In this document: piece by piece, positions 1 to 10,740 of the stretch
How positions within the stretch are numbered: position 1 is the first letter of the stretch
Layout: the number at the start of each line of letters is the position of its first letter
Source: Colius striatus
Lineage: Eukaryota > Chordata > Aves > Coliiformes > Coliidae
Assembly: GCF_028858725.1 (NCBI RefSeq)
Contig: NC_084768.1
Coordinates: forward strand, 5,816,164-5,880,163
Direction of reading: 5' to 3'
Length of the DNA stretch: 64,000 bases
The notes under the pieces: generated by a model
What the model was told of the DNA's origin: nothing
Seen by the model: the letters and a program-made list of their open reading frames with translations, nothing else
Databases searched by the model: none
Program-made: the position numbers and the translations under genes

Positions 1-3000
1 CAGACACGGCACTGCGGCTGTACATGTTATCAGGCAGAGGATTAGTTCCCATTTCTGACAGCCTTTGCTGTAGATTTCAAAATAACAAATTAAAATTGGT
101 TGAGAGAAGTACACGAGTCACACACATTAACTTCCACAACACAGAGTGAGACCAGTCTGTTGGCACCATGATTCAGAGGAGAACGGACGCAATCTTCCGC
201 CTTTTGCACACCCTGCTGGGAGCTGCTAGCAAATATGCAGTCCAGCATTGCTGGCAGCAATGCACTTTCCACAGGCAGCTCAAATCTCACCTTAGAAGCA
301 TGCAACAGATATCCTTGCAGCAGCCTTTCCAGCACATATCTCCTACTTAGGTAGGTTTCTCTGGGGATGCCCATGTCTGTCTCATCCTTTGCAACACATT
401 TTCCTCTCCACTAAATGCAGACTGTGACTTCAGCTATGTTGTGACTCTTAAAATGTTTATTTTATATTTGCAAAGCCTTCTGTAGGAATTTCACTTTTGT
501 AGAATCATGGAAAGTTGCACTCTAAAGGTGCATGTGAAAATCTTTCCATTATCTCCAGAGCTCCAATTTTCTAGTGTCTATTCAAGGCAACTTTAAGTCA
601 CAGCCACCTATCTTTCTTCAGAATAGAGCAATATATTTTGAATCACTCTTGAGTACATTTTGCTTTGTTTTTGTAATGAACTAAGGTACTTTCCATCAGC
701 CACCATTTGAATCAATGTGCTTGCAAATGACAGAAATAAAGCAATGAAATCAGGAACCATCCAAAGGTACAGTTAACTTGCTTGTACTGATCTCTTATCT
801 ACATTCATAGAAAATAGAGTCTTGATGTTACCAATGCTGTACCAGGCCCTGTTCACTTCTGTGGATTCAATGAAATCACAAGAGTCCATCTGTGCAGAGC
901 TCACTGCAGAAACAACATGGAGTATGTTAAGCTTGATCCTATAATCAAGTTTAATTAGAATCACTGGGACTTAGCATAGGTGTAAAGATCCATCATGTTG
1001 ATCCACTTGTAGGATCATAGCCTTAATGTAAAGACATAAAGCATTTCATTATTACTTCAAATAATCCAAGTTGATCTCCTTTAAAGAAATGAGGTCTGAT
1101 CTCACAGCTGCTTCTGCACAGGTAGGACACTTCCTCTCCACAGGGTTCCACTGATATTAACTGGCATAAGGCAGATTTTCCCTTGTAAGAGACTGAGGGA
1201 AAAGAAGGAGAGGAGGCAATAACAGGAATGAACCTCCTTCCCCTGGAGCACTCTCTTCTCACTGACTGCAGGCCTTCCCAGGGCCCAGAATTAATAAAAC
1301 AGATACTGAGATAAGGTTTGTTGTACTCTGCTCCTAGTAACATCTGTCTACTGGGCTGGGTGATAATAAGCCTGCATCTAGCCTTGGGTAATAGTATGTA
1401 AACACAGAAGACAAATTTTAACTAGAAAGTGTGCAGCAATTGCTAGCAGGGTTATGATTACATCACAGTAATCCACTCAAAAGTTACATGATTAGCCATG
1501 TAATTAAAAGAGTAATAAAGGAATAGCTTAAGAATACGCAAAATTGGAAGGCACCAGAAGAGCTAAATAACTTACATTGTCATTTTAGTTTTCTGTTTAT
1601 GACAAGTCACCATCTTGTCCTCTTCACTGTCAGCGATACATCAGAAAAAGCCCCAGAGAGCTCTCATGCTTTCTCACAGAAGCCTTTTCTTACATGGAAT
1701 TCCCTTTAAGAAAGCTGAGCAAAAGGTTGGTATTAACTTCTAAGAAATACTGTGGAAGAAGTGAGTTTTCAAGAAAGGAATTTATATTCTGGAGTTAAAT
1801 ACATTAAAATGATCCACACATTTGACTTTTCTCCTGTTCAGTATTTTCTTTAATAAACACTATCTCCTGTTCCATGTTTTCTTTAATAAACTCTATCAGG
1901 TTGCTGGTCTAAGATTATTTAATTTTTTTAATATCAAAGTTCAACACAGTCTAAACACATTTATTTCTAAATCTCTTGCAAGAAGCTCTTCAAAGTAAAG
2001 CTTTCTTCTACACCCACAGTGATTTGAGAAGCAAAACAGGAAGATGAAAAGTACTATTCTTCATTAACATACTATTTTTTCAACATCTCCAGGCTGAAGT
2101 AAACAAACAAACAAGGCAAAGACATTCTCCTCTATTTCCTGTGCCCCATAGCTCCAGGATTTCACAGTTTTCAGATGATCCAACCCAGAAGGCCAACTAT
2201 GGCAATACAAGACTAACACTGTCATGTCTGGAACTCAGAGAGAATAAGTGGTTACCTTATAAAAATCTGTTGTGTTGTGCGTTTTGGTTTTATTTAACTC
2301 ATGTTGGAGCTACATTTGTTCAACATATTTGTCTTTACTCCTAAGTAAAAGAAGTTAAAGAAAAGGTTATTCCAAAGTAGACTAGAACTGTGAATTTCAA
2401 CATTCTCACTTTATGAGAGAAAGAAGCATTTCCTTTAACAGGTTTCAATATTACTTGATTTTTTTTTTCTCCACCATCAAAAAAGTCACCAACTCCTTGA
2501 GCTTGTTCTGTGCTTAAAAAAGTGATGGGATGGCCTAGTATTGCTGTCCTCACTCACCTACTAACATAACACATGTAGAATGGTATCTAATTTCTTCCTT
2601 CCAAGGAGTTTCACTTCACCTCTATACCCAAGCATGTCTCTACACTCTTGTCCCTCTAGAATACATCACTAATTTAAGCTTCTGGTTAATGTTGCTTAAG
2701 TAAAAACTTTTTCCTGGTAAGAGTCCTGCTGGTAGTTCGTGCAATAATACAATAATTAACACCTATCTAGTGTTCCTCACAACAACATACACTTCACCAA
2801 GTGAAGACAAGCTCTTCATTAGATGATAAACAAGATTAGTTAGATCTATTAAAGAAAACCAACAACAACAAAAAAAAAACCACCTAGATTTTGCTTACAA
2901 TATCCTGGATATTTTTCTAGAGTTCTGTACTATGCTCAAGGGTTCACAAGGTGTACTTTGCACCACTTGAAACACTGAAAGTCTCAGCTGCTTACTTTTA

Positions 3001-5460
3001 CAAGTCTTTGGGACAAAGACTTTACTAACACAACCTGAAGAAGAGAAATAATGAAAGGCACTGCCAATGTTACTGACATCCCTTTCATTCAGTTTGCTTT
3101 CCTAGCATGCTAGTAGAGTGTAGGGAATGAGCTAACAAAATAACGGCTGAAGAAACAGCGTTCAGATATTTTAAGGCATGGGCTGAATTCAGGATTCCAT
3201 ATAATGCTGAATTTTTGAGCCTCGTATACTTAACTGCCTTCTGTTTTGAGACTCACTCAGAATGTTCTCTCTTGCTCAGTAACTCACTGTCACAGTAGTT
3301 AAATGTAGAGCTACAGTTGTCCAGCACTGCCTGTATTTTCTAGACTCTGGAGGAAGAACAGTTACCTACAAGAGATAGAACTAGGTTAATGTTTTTTCTC
3401 AAACCGGTTACTCTTTAGATTCCTGTAACACTACACTTCTGTCAAAGAATCTAGGACTTAGCTCTTCCAAGTTGTGTAAATAACATTGGGAATACGAAAA
3501 AGATTACAGGCCCTTTCTTGACAGGGATAACAATATGTTTCAGGCAACACTCAGTACGGCGGCTAGGTTAAGCATGAACTGAAGTCAGCTGTTTGTTTTA
3601 GACTCTCAAAGCCTAACTAACTTTGTTGATACCCATTCATATATTTACAGATTTTTCTCTAGGGCACGATTTGTGTTTTCCTCTGACCACATCTAATAAA
3701 ACAGACATGCTAGCACATTGACTTTTACTCCTCTGCAATGTGAGCAGGTGAGGAGCTTCAGTAATGGATCACATCCACCGCTGACAAGTACACAGAGTTA
3801 CTAAGTCACAGTAACCCAGTCAGTCCTGATAACTTCTCTATATCCTTAAACATCCATTCTCAAAAACAGTTTAATTTTAAATATACTTCAGCATCACTCT
3901 ATCATGTACAAGATGAGAAATTACTGTTTAAATGTCTTTGTGCCACTCACCTCCACTTTTTCCACAAAATGTCCAAAATCACACAACGCTCCACAAGTAA
4001 AGCCAATTCATGCCTTTTGACACATGCTGCACAACTAAGACTACTTCATACAACTGACAGCAAAGCTGTGCTAGCATAAACTTTACTGGACAAGGTGAAA
4101 CTGACAAAAGTTTGGCCAGGAAGTTTGGTGAGGAGTAACTAAGACTCCTCTACACAGCCTTTTTTACAATTGAGTTATATGAATGAAATTCTTCTCAATA
4201 ACCAAGTTATTTAGAACCAAGGAATTTACAGTGACTACAGAAGGTGTATGCTTCAAAAATTTTACCCCAGTTCTATGCCAGTTCCTGATACAATTTAACG
4301 TAACGTACAATTTAGGTTCAGATGTAACACATTTCTTTGTGATATCTAAGACACGTTCCCCTCACTGGCTGCTGTCATGTACTAATGCAGCAGCAAACAG
4401 CAATTACATTAATCTTGCATTAAAAAACTCTGTTAACCCCAGATTTATGACTTTTCAATATTCAAAATAATGACTGTTACAGCAACTGGCAGGTAAAGTT
4501 TTCCTCCTCTCTGCTTTTACTTTTTTTCTCCCAGCCTGTAATTGTCTGCCACACAGAACAAGAATTAAGCCATTGGCTTCAGGCAGACTAAGTCTATATG
4601 TAGATTTGTGTATATGCAAAATTATGAACTATATCAATGTATCTACTTCAGGCATAAGTTAGTGAAAAACTCTCATTCCTGTAAAGACGTGCACCGTTAC
4701 CTTAGAGTTATCTTATTATTTCTTTTATATGAAATTAACTGTGTGTGCATGTTCAGAAACTTATTTTATACTGCATGACAGTACTTCAGATTGTCTGCTT
4801 TGTTTGGTGCTCAACAGTGGAACATACTTCCACTTCTTATACAGAACACTTTAAATGTTTCAAATTTGCTAGCAATAGCAGTGGTAATTAAATGTTTACC
4901 TCTCCTATTCCTTTTTTCCTCAAAACAGAACAAAAAAGACCCCCAATCCTCCAAAAGTTAAACTTGTGGTTCTAGAGCAAACAGACCACTATTGGCCTGT
5001 AGCCACATAGGGATGCACTAGCATAAACCGAACAAACACTGACACTTGCATGAAGATGAATCCATCAAAAATGTCTCACCTCATCCCAGTTTGACATGGA
5101 CTGTACAGATAAAATCAGCAGTTTTAATTGCTTCCACACATTGTTTTGCAGGAATTCAATTAGCCTAATGTAAAACCCAATATTAAGGTGGGAAAAGAAT
5201 GTATGGTGTGTACATGCTAGCCAATAGAAAGCACAGGTGAAAAAAAACCTTAAACGGCCACAGGCAGGAAACTGAGAATAAACGCTACTGTCACATGCTG
5301 CCAAGAGGGAAGAGAAACCATTTCCTCCCAGACACTCAAAGTGACTTTGAAGCTCTCAGCAGCTTATTATTCTGCAGACTAACTGTGCAGTGCCAACCCC
5401 CCACAAAACACACCAAGCGGCCCACGTAGGTATGTTTTGCCCTTTAAAACTATGAAGAAC
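1..5460. other. Upstream intergenic region, AT-rich, no gene supported
   Basis: This stretch lies upstream of the PKN2 CpG island. Only short open frames occur on both strands, none with a recognisable domain or a chain of splice sites. I see a 33-bp tandem duplication at 1831-1896 and simple A/T-rich runs. Distal regulatory elements or an antisense non-coding RNA could be here, but the sequence alone does not show them. Confidence 0.6.
1831..1896. repeat. 33-bp imperfect tandem duplication (2 copies)
   Basis: Two adjacent 33-bp units, 1831-1863 and 1864-1896, both begin ctcctgttc and both contain tttctttaataaac. They differ at about four positions. This looks like a local duplication in intergenic DNA, and I see no function in it. 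Confidence 0.75.
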
Positions 5461-5680
5461 GGTATTAACAGCCCCCACTCACCACAACCTCCTGGGCCAC
5501 TGCTCCCGGTCCCCGGGGCGGCAGGTGGCTGCCCTCTCTCCGGACGCCTGAGACAAGCGTGACCTTTCCTGAGCTAGCTGCTTTTGCTAACAAACTCCCA
5601 GGTGGCTTCACCTGTCTCCTAGGTCTGGCGGAGCCGAAACCAGTAGCCCCTAACACCAGGGATGCGCCATGCGCCACACG

Positions 5681-5731
5681 CCCCCCTCCTCTCCTCTCCT
5701 CTCCCCTCCCCTCCCCTCCCCTCCCCTCCCC
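5681..5731. repeat. Pure pyrimidine tract with CCCCT pentamers
   Basis: Fifty-one consecutive pyrimidines on the + strand consist of short CTCCT units followed by about five CCCCT units. The - strand is therefore a G-rich purine run. Such mirror-repeat tracts in promoters can form triplex or G-quadruplex structures. That is known of the sequence type and has not been shown for this locus. Confidence 0.85.
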
Positions 5732-6159
5732 ACCCCACCACACGAGAAAACGACGGGACTCGCGGCGCCGGGGCTTTACAGAAAGGGAAAAGGCCCCTAG
5801 GGGAGGACGGCGAGGTAGGAGAGAGGGAGGGAGGTGGCGTGGAGCTGACAGGGCCGAAGGGGAGCGCTGCCCGTCGCGCTGCCGGCTGCCCGCGGGGGGC
5901 GGAGCGGGGCCGGAGCAGGCCGCCCGCTGCCTCCGGGGAGCCCGCTCTTCCTCCCCACACAGCGTCACGTGCTCCGGGAGCCGCAAAGCGGCCAGGCTTT
6001 TGCGACAGGGTGACAGCCAAATGGTGCGACATCCGCGGCAGCCGCAGGAGCAGCAGCCGCGGCGGCCGAGCGCTGCCAGGGCCGAGCGCCGCGCCTGGGC
6101 GGGGGAGCGCACCGCGGCCCGGCGGGGACCGCTCCGCACCGCGCCCCGGCGCGACCTCC

Positions 6160-6234
6160 ATGAGAGGAAGGGGGGCGGCGGCGTCCCCTCCCGCATCCCC
6201 CTGCCTGCTCCCCCCGCCTCCGATGCGCCCTTAG
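6160..6234 (+). other. Upstream ORF in probable 5'UTR
   Basis: An ATG at 6160 opens a 24-codon frame ending at the TAG at 6232-6234. A second ATG in the same frame at 6223 gives only three codons before that stop. The stop is 95 nt upstream of the PKN2 ATG. It can act as a uORF only if transcription starts upstream of 6160, which the sequence does not establish. The peptide is Pro/Ala-rich, as expected from GC-rich DNA, and is unlikely to matter as a protein. Confidence 0.4.
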
Positions 6235-6272
6235 TCCCGGCCCCGGTCCCGCCTCCCTCGCTCCCCTCCCCG

Positions 6273-6294
6273 CCGGCGGCGGCGGCAGCAGCAG
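6273..6294 (+). repeat. Short GGC/CAG triplet repeat just upstream of the PKN2 start
   Basis: About four GGC triplets followed by three CAG triplets lie 35-56 nt upstream of the start codon, in the probable 5'UTR. A short run like this is common in CpG-island 5'UTRs and may vary in length between individuals. Confidence 0.6.
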
Positions 6295-6328
6295 AAGCGT
6301 CCAGGTGCGGACTTCAAACCCCAGCGCA

Positions 6329-6376
6329 ATGGCGTCCAACGCGGCCGAGAGGGAGATCCTCTTCACCGAGCTCCAG
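6329..6376 (+). CDS. PKN2: PKN2 coding exon 1
   Basis: This exon encodes residues 1-16, MASNAAEREILFTELQ, which matches the start of mammalian PKN2 closely. I chose the ATG at 6329 because it has a good Kozak context (G at -3 and +4) and begins this conserved N-terminus. The frame is open upstream, but no in-frame ATG occurs in the nearby upstream sequence. The donor CAG|gtaagc is strong and the exon ends in phase 0. It lies inside the CpG island. Confidence 0.95.
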
Positions 6377-6514
6377 GTAAGCGGCGGCGGCGTCCCTCGG
6401 GGCGCCGCCCAGCCCCGCGCCGCTTCCCCTCCCTCTCGGGGAGGATGGAGCCGCCGCCGCGCCCCGCCGCCCCCTGCCCGCCGCTCGGCGCCCACCCCGC
6501 CCCGCGGCCGCGTC

Positions 6515-6531
6515 GGGGGGGGGGGGGGGGG
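6515..6531 (+). repeat. 17-nt poly(G) run in CpG island
   Basis: Seventeen consecutive G residues lie 138 nt downstream of the exon 1 donor. Homopolymer G runs of this length are prone to sequencing or assembly length error and can form G-quadruplexes. The run is intronic, so any length error would not change the protein. Confidence 0.9.
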
Positions 6532-9500
6532 TAGCGGAAGCCCGTGCCCACCCCAGGCCTCTTCCCGCCGCTCTCCCCCGGGAGCGGAGGCGCCGCCGCC
6601 CGGTCGTGGCCCCACCCCCGCTGCCGGCCGCGACCCGCTTTTGTCTGCGCTCGGCTCCCTCCTTCCCCGCGCCCAGCAGCCGCGTCCCTCCGGTGGGGCC
6701 TGCCCGGGGCTGCGCCCCCGGCCGCGGCCCCGCCGCCCAGAAAGCGCCCTCCAGCAGCGCGGGGGTTGCCCGCTCCCGCCGGCGGAGCCGCTGCGATGGC
6801 CGGTAGTTCTCACCCCCCGCTACCGCCGCCCAGGCACGGTGCTCGTCAGGGCCGCGGCCGTAGGGACTCCCGGTAGCCACCCCACTGCCTGCGTCAGGGT
6901 CAGGCAAAGAGCTTTTCTCCTCTACATCGCACCGCGCAAGAATCGGGGCAGCTTCCTCTATGTAGGCCTTGAACCGAGAGCCTGTGAAGAAGAAAAAATG
7001 GTTTGACTGACGTTATTTGTCTCGCCGAAAAAGTTCTTGTCGTTACAAAAATCACCCACCAAAACAGAAAACCAAAGCCAAACAACAAACAATTCCCCGG
7101 CACCGTAAAAGCTGAAAACTCATGTGTTTGTTGTTTTCATCCCGGCAAGTTGCCCTTGTCTATGCAACTGTTACTTTCCTGCTTGTCAGCTGCAGGGTTA
7201 GGTGCGATCCTAGAGCTCCCCTTTTTGTGCTCATCTTTAAATGTCAGCTCAACCTGCTAGCTCTTCCACTTCCTTGTCCAGAAGAAAGCTTGGTACTTTT
7301 TTTTTCCCTTTTCTTCTGTTTTTTTTTTGTTTCACATATACAGCACTAAATCTATCCAAGTTGTTTTGGTTAACCAGGCAAAGAATGTGTCTCTGAATTT
7401 ATTAGTTGGACAATTAGCCAAAGTAAGAAGTCCATAAATGGAAAGATTGAATTTAACACTCAACTAGAAATTAGAATGGCATGCTTTAAAAAGGAGAAAT
7501 AAAATTTCCTGTATGCTGTTAAGTTTTCCTGTAATTTAAAATGTTAGCCATCAGCTCACTTGAGTAACAAAGGAAAAGGTGGCACAAGAGAGGTGTAGCA
7601 GCCTACTTAGTATCGTAGCACATGAGGTGGCTGAAGGCTAAGAATCCATCTAAAATGCTGAACTTTAATCAGTGGCTCATAAGTGTCTAGGAAGAATTGC
7701 TATGTTAATACAAACTTGATACGATGATATATAAGCTGGTAAACCTGTTTGAAGTGGTTGAGCTGTGTGAATAAGTAACTACGGTAGTGTTACAGGTAAG
7801 CTAAATGGAAGCAGAATTTTTGTAGAGGTACTGAGAGTAGCATTCATATTAAATTGAACAGAAGAGTGTCTTGGATTTTTTGCTTGTTGAGACTGATTTG
7901 TTGTTGGGGTTAGAGAGGTTTCATGTTGATTACTTTTTCCTTGGAAGATGAGGGTGACAGTTGTATTAATTTTTTACTATTAATTTTTTGGTTTACTACT
8001 GATTTTTTTAGATTCTTTGATTGCACCGTCTCTTCCATTCTCTGTGCTAACTTCTGTATCAATATAGTTCCTTGGGCAAGACACAAGGGTTATGAAGTTG
8101 ATGTGGAGATCTTAGTTGGGTTTAAGCTAACTTTTAGGTGTTTTTAAGTGGAACTTCCATATCAGGAAGAATCACTGTAAAGGTGGTGAGTTCTTTTGCA
8201 GTGACATGTGTTAGCAGTGGAATATAAAGGCATCAACTTCATTTTTCTAGGGAATTCTTCAAATTATTCTTCTTATAACTGTATCTAAAAGTTTCTTTAG
8301 AGTCATGTTCCCAAAGTAAAGGGAACTACGGCGAAGTGTGAGACAACGCCATTTTGCTCATGTTTCTTCAGGATGAAACTTCCTCAATCTAAAGAACTGT
8401 AACTTAAAAAGTGCTTATACGTAAAATGAGCCTTTACTTGCCTATTGCAGTCTTGCACAGAAAGATGAGGAAGTTGTAGAATACATGTTTAAAGGTTGAA
8501 AGTGTCACGTAGTTGGGCTGCTCTAGATCATGAGCAATAGGTGGTTTAGGTGTTTCGCTAAATGAAAACCTACTGAAAACAAGCTAAACCCAGTGTTAAT
8601 CCTAGACTTCATCCTTGGAATGGGTGGAACCTAAAACATCAGTCAGTGATCAATATTGCTTACTGACATCATATGTTCTGCACTTGGTTATGATAGCCCT
8701 GCATACTCCAGCATGCTGTAAGTAGGTATCTGTTAGGTTTGGGTCAAGCTGAGAAAAGTGGATCAGTAGTCATGAATCAACTGAGCTCTCCTGATACAAA
8801 GACTGGCAAACTTTCACAGCTACTAACAGGAAGTTAAGAGGGTTCTGAGAAAATATGAAAAACAAAAGGGCAAAATAGCCAACAGCTAAGAAGAAAGTGC
8901 TAAAACATAGATGTGGTATGTGTACTTGTTTCAGAGTGTACTGGGTTTCATTAAATGGGCCTTAGACCACAGTTCTCACACTGATAGTTCCATATTTTTT
9001 TAAGGATGGCTTTAAACACCTCTGCTAGCAAATATCCACTAGACATTTCTGTCCATTTTTTTCGACAAAATATTTTCTCCATTCATCTGTATCTTACTTT
9101 AAACATCTGACAGACAGTTAATAGGACATGGAAAGTATACCTTACTTCCAAATTTTTCACCTAAGTTTGTTCAAAGTGAAAAATGTAACACTCAGTCTTC
9201 AGTAGTTAGCAAATGTATGGTACAAAATAAACCTGACAGTGAACAAACCCTCTTTGTTAGCTTATTCTGTTTCTTAGATTCACCAGAAAAATTACCTGAT
9301 TAACAAAGACTGAAAAATGCCATCAAGCCAGCTTACCTTTTTACCTCCTTTTATCTCCAGTACAGGTTCTTTTGTGGGAGAGGGAAGGATATTGGATAAG
9401 AATCAGTATTGCTGATGTTGCCTTCCCTTCCAAAATTCTGCTGTCCTTCTTTAGGCTTGCATCCTTTTAGAACTTTTTCTAACAGATAAACTACCCTCTC

Positions 9501-10574
9501 CAGTGCTTGCTTTCAGGTTAATTGCACAGTCTTTAACTCTTTGCTTCCTGGTGGAAGTGACAACTCTGTTTCCTCATAAAATTAAGCTTTAACTTACGAT
9601 GCTGTAGACTGTTAAATAAGACATCCATGAGATAAAATCTTTTAAGTTTTATATGAAAAAGATGATGTGTTTTGGGGTTTTTAATCATTTTTTAAAACAT
9701 TTTTCTGGAGGTAGTTTGGGGTAAGAGAAATTATTACTTAAAGTAGTTACATGAAGCTATTATGTATACAAAGTGATTGCACTTTTGTGCTTCTAGGTGT
9801 TCTCTATGACTTTTTTTTCTAGACAGCAATCTAAATGTTTTAAACTTTAGCCTTTTCTTAGTAACATTACAGGATTTATTTTAAGAAACATTTTGGTTCA
9901 CTCAAAGTTGTGCTTCTAAAACAATAGATGTTTAATGCTGGAAAGAAACCTCACCAATATATTACTTGACTTTATTCACTTAAATGAAGTTATTTGGTCA
10001 AGACAGAATTCAGGTTATTCCCTGAAGTAAACAGGCACATAAAAGACTCGTTTGCTTCAAATGGGAGTGTTAAAGGCTCTACTTGGAATGAGTTTTTTCA
10101 GACTGTTCCATATATTTCTAAAATTACAAAATATTGGTGAAAATATCCTTATTTCTGTATTGGTCAGAATAAGAGATTTCTTTTTAAAATGGATATTTTC
10201 TCCTAATGGAAGCCTTAGTCATCTGATTCCCTAAGATGCTGTACTCGGGCATCTTGAAGCATAAATTTCATTAGAAAGTCATGTTTAAAGGCTGTTGGAG
10301 CTTTTTTTAAAGTAGTGATGATCAGTAGCACAACTGAAGTACGTGTAAATTACACTTACACGGTGGCACATCTGATATAGTTTTTAGTTTGTTTTATTTT
10401 TCCATTTCATATCTGGGACAAGAGTATTCATAAAATTAACATAACTCAAAAGTGCTCAGTATTTTGTGAGAATTATAAATGTTGGACACCTGAATCTTAG
10501 TTTACACAACTGTGTTTTGTATATAAATGTATAAAGTCATGTGCTTGTACCTAGCCACGTTGGTTTAAACTACT

Positions 10575-10740
10575 AAGCAGGACTCGGAAGACCTGCATTT
10601 CATTTGTGACTGCTCTCAACTAGGTGACATTAGGCAGATGACTTTGCTTACTCATGTCTCAGTTTCCTCATCTTTAGGATAGAGGTAATGATGCTTGCTT
10701 TTCTAGAGATAAAAAGTGCTGGGTATTTATTATTAGCCAT
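10575..10740 (+). repeat. MIR-type CORE-SINE remnant, + orientation
   Basis: The order of recognisable pieces matches the MIR consensus: a 'gactcggaagacc' segment, 'aggtgacattaggcagatgactt', then the diagnostic 'tcagtttcctcatctttaggatagaggtaatgatgc', then an 'aagtgctgggtatttattatta' end. It is clearly diverged, as expected of an old pan-amniote SINE. It lies in PKN2 intron 1. The exact ends are uncertain by some tens of bases. Confidence 0.75.

Larger units (their letters stand above)
5480..6900 (+). promoter_or_regulatory. PKN2: CpG-island promoter and first-exon region of PKN2
   Basis: Base composition switches abruptly from AT-rich to very GC- and CpG-rich at about 5480 and returns to AT-rich after about 6900. 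The island surrounds the PKN2 start codon at 6329, as expected for a broadly expressed kinase gene. A CACGTG E-box lies at 5966-5971, and many GC-box-like CCGCCC and GGGGCGG strings are present. No clear TATA box is visible, so initiation is probably dispersed. The exact start site cannot be read from sequence alone. Transcription from the opposite strand is possible for such an island but is not shown here. Confidence 0.8.

Noticed and set aside
90-374. 94-codon open frame on the - strand in the upstream intergenic region
   Set aside because: The sequence looks protein-like in places but resembles no family I can name, has no visible splice partners, and lies in AT-rich intergenic DNA. A database search would be needed.
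5465-6907. Several long open frames on both strands in the CpG island (up to 282 codons)
   Set aside because: They are Pro/Arg/Gly/Ala-rich in every frame, as expected of GC-rich DNA with few stop codons. They overlap each other and match no family I know. Only the 16 codons of PKN2 exon 1 are supported.
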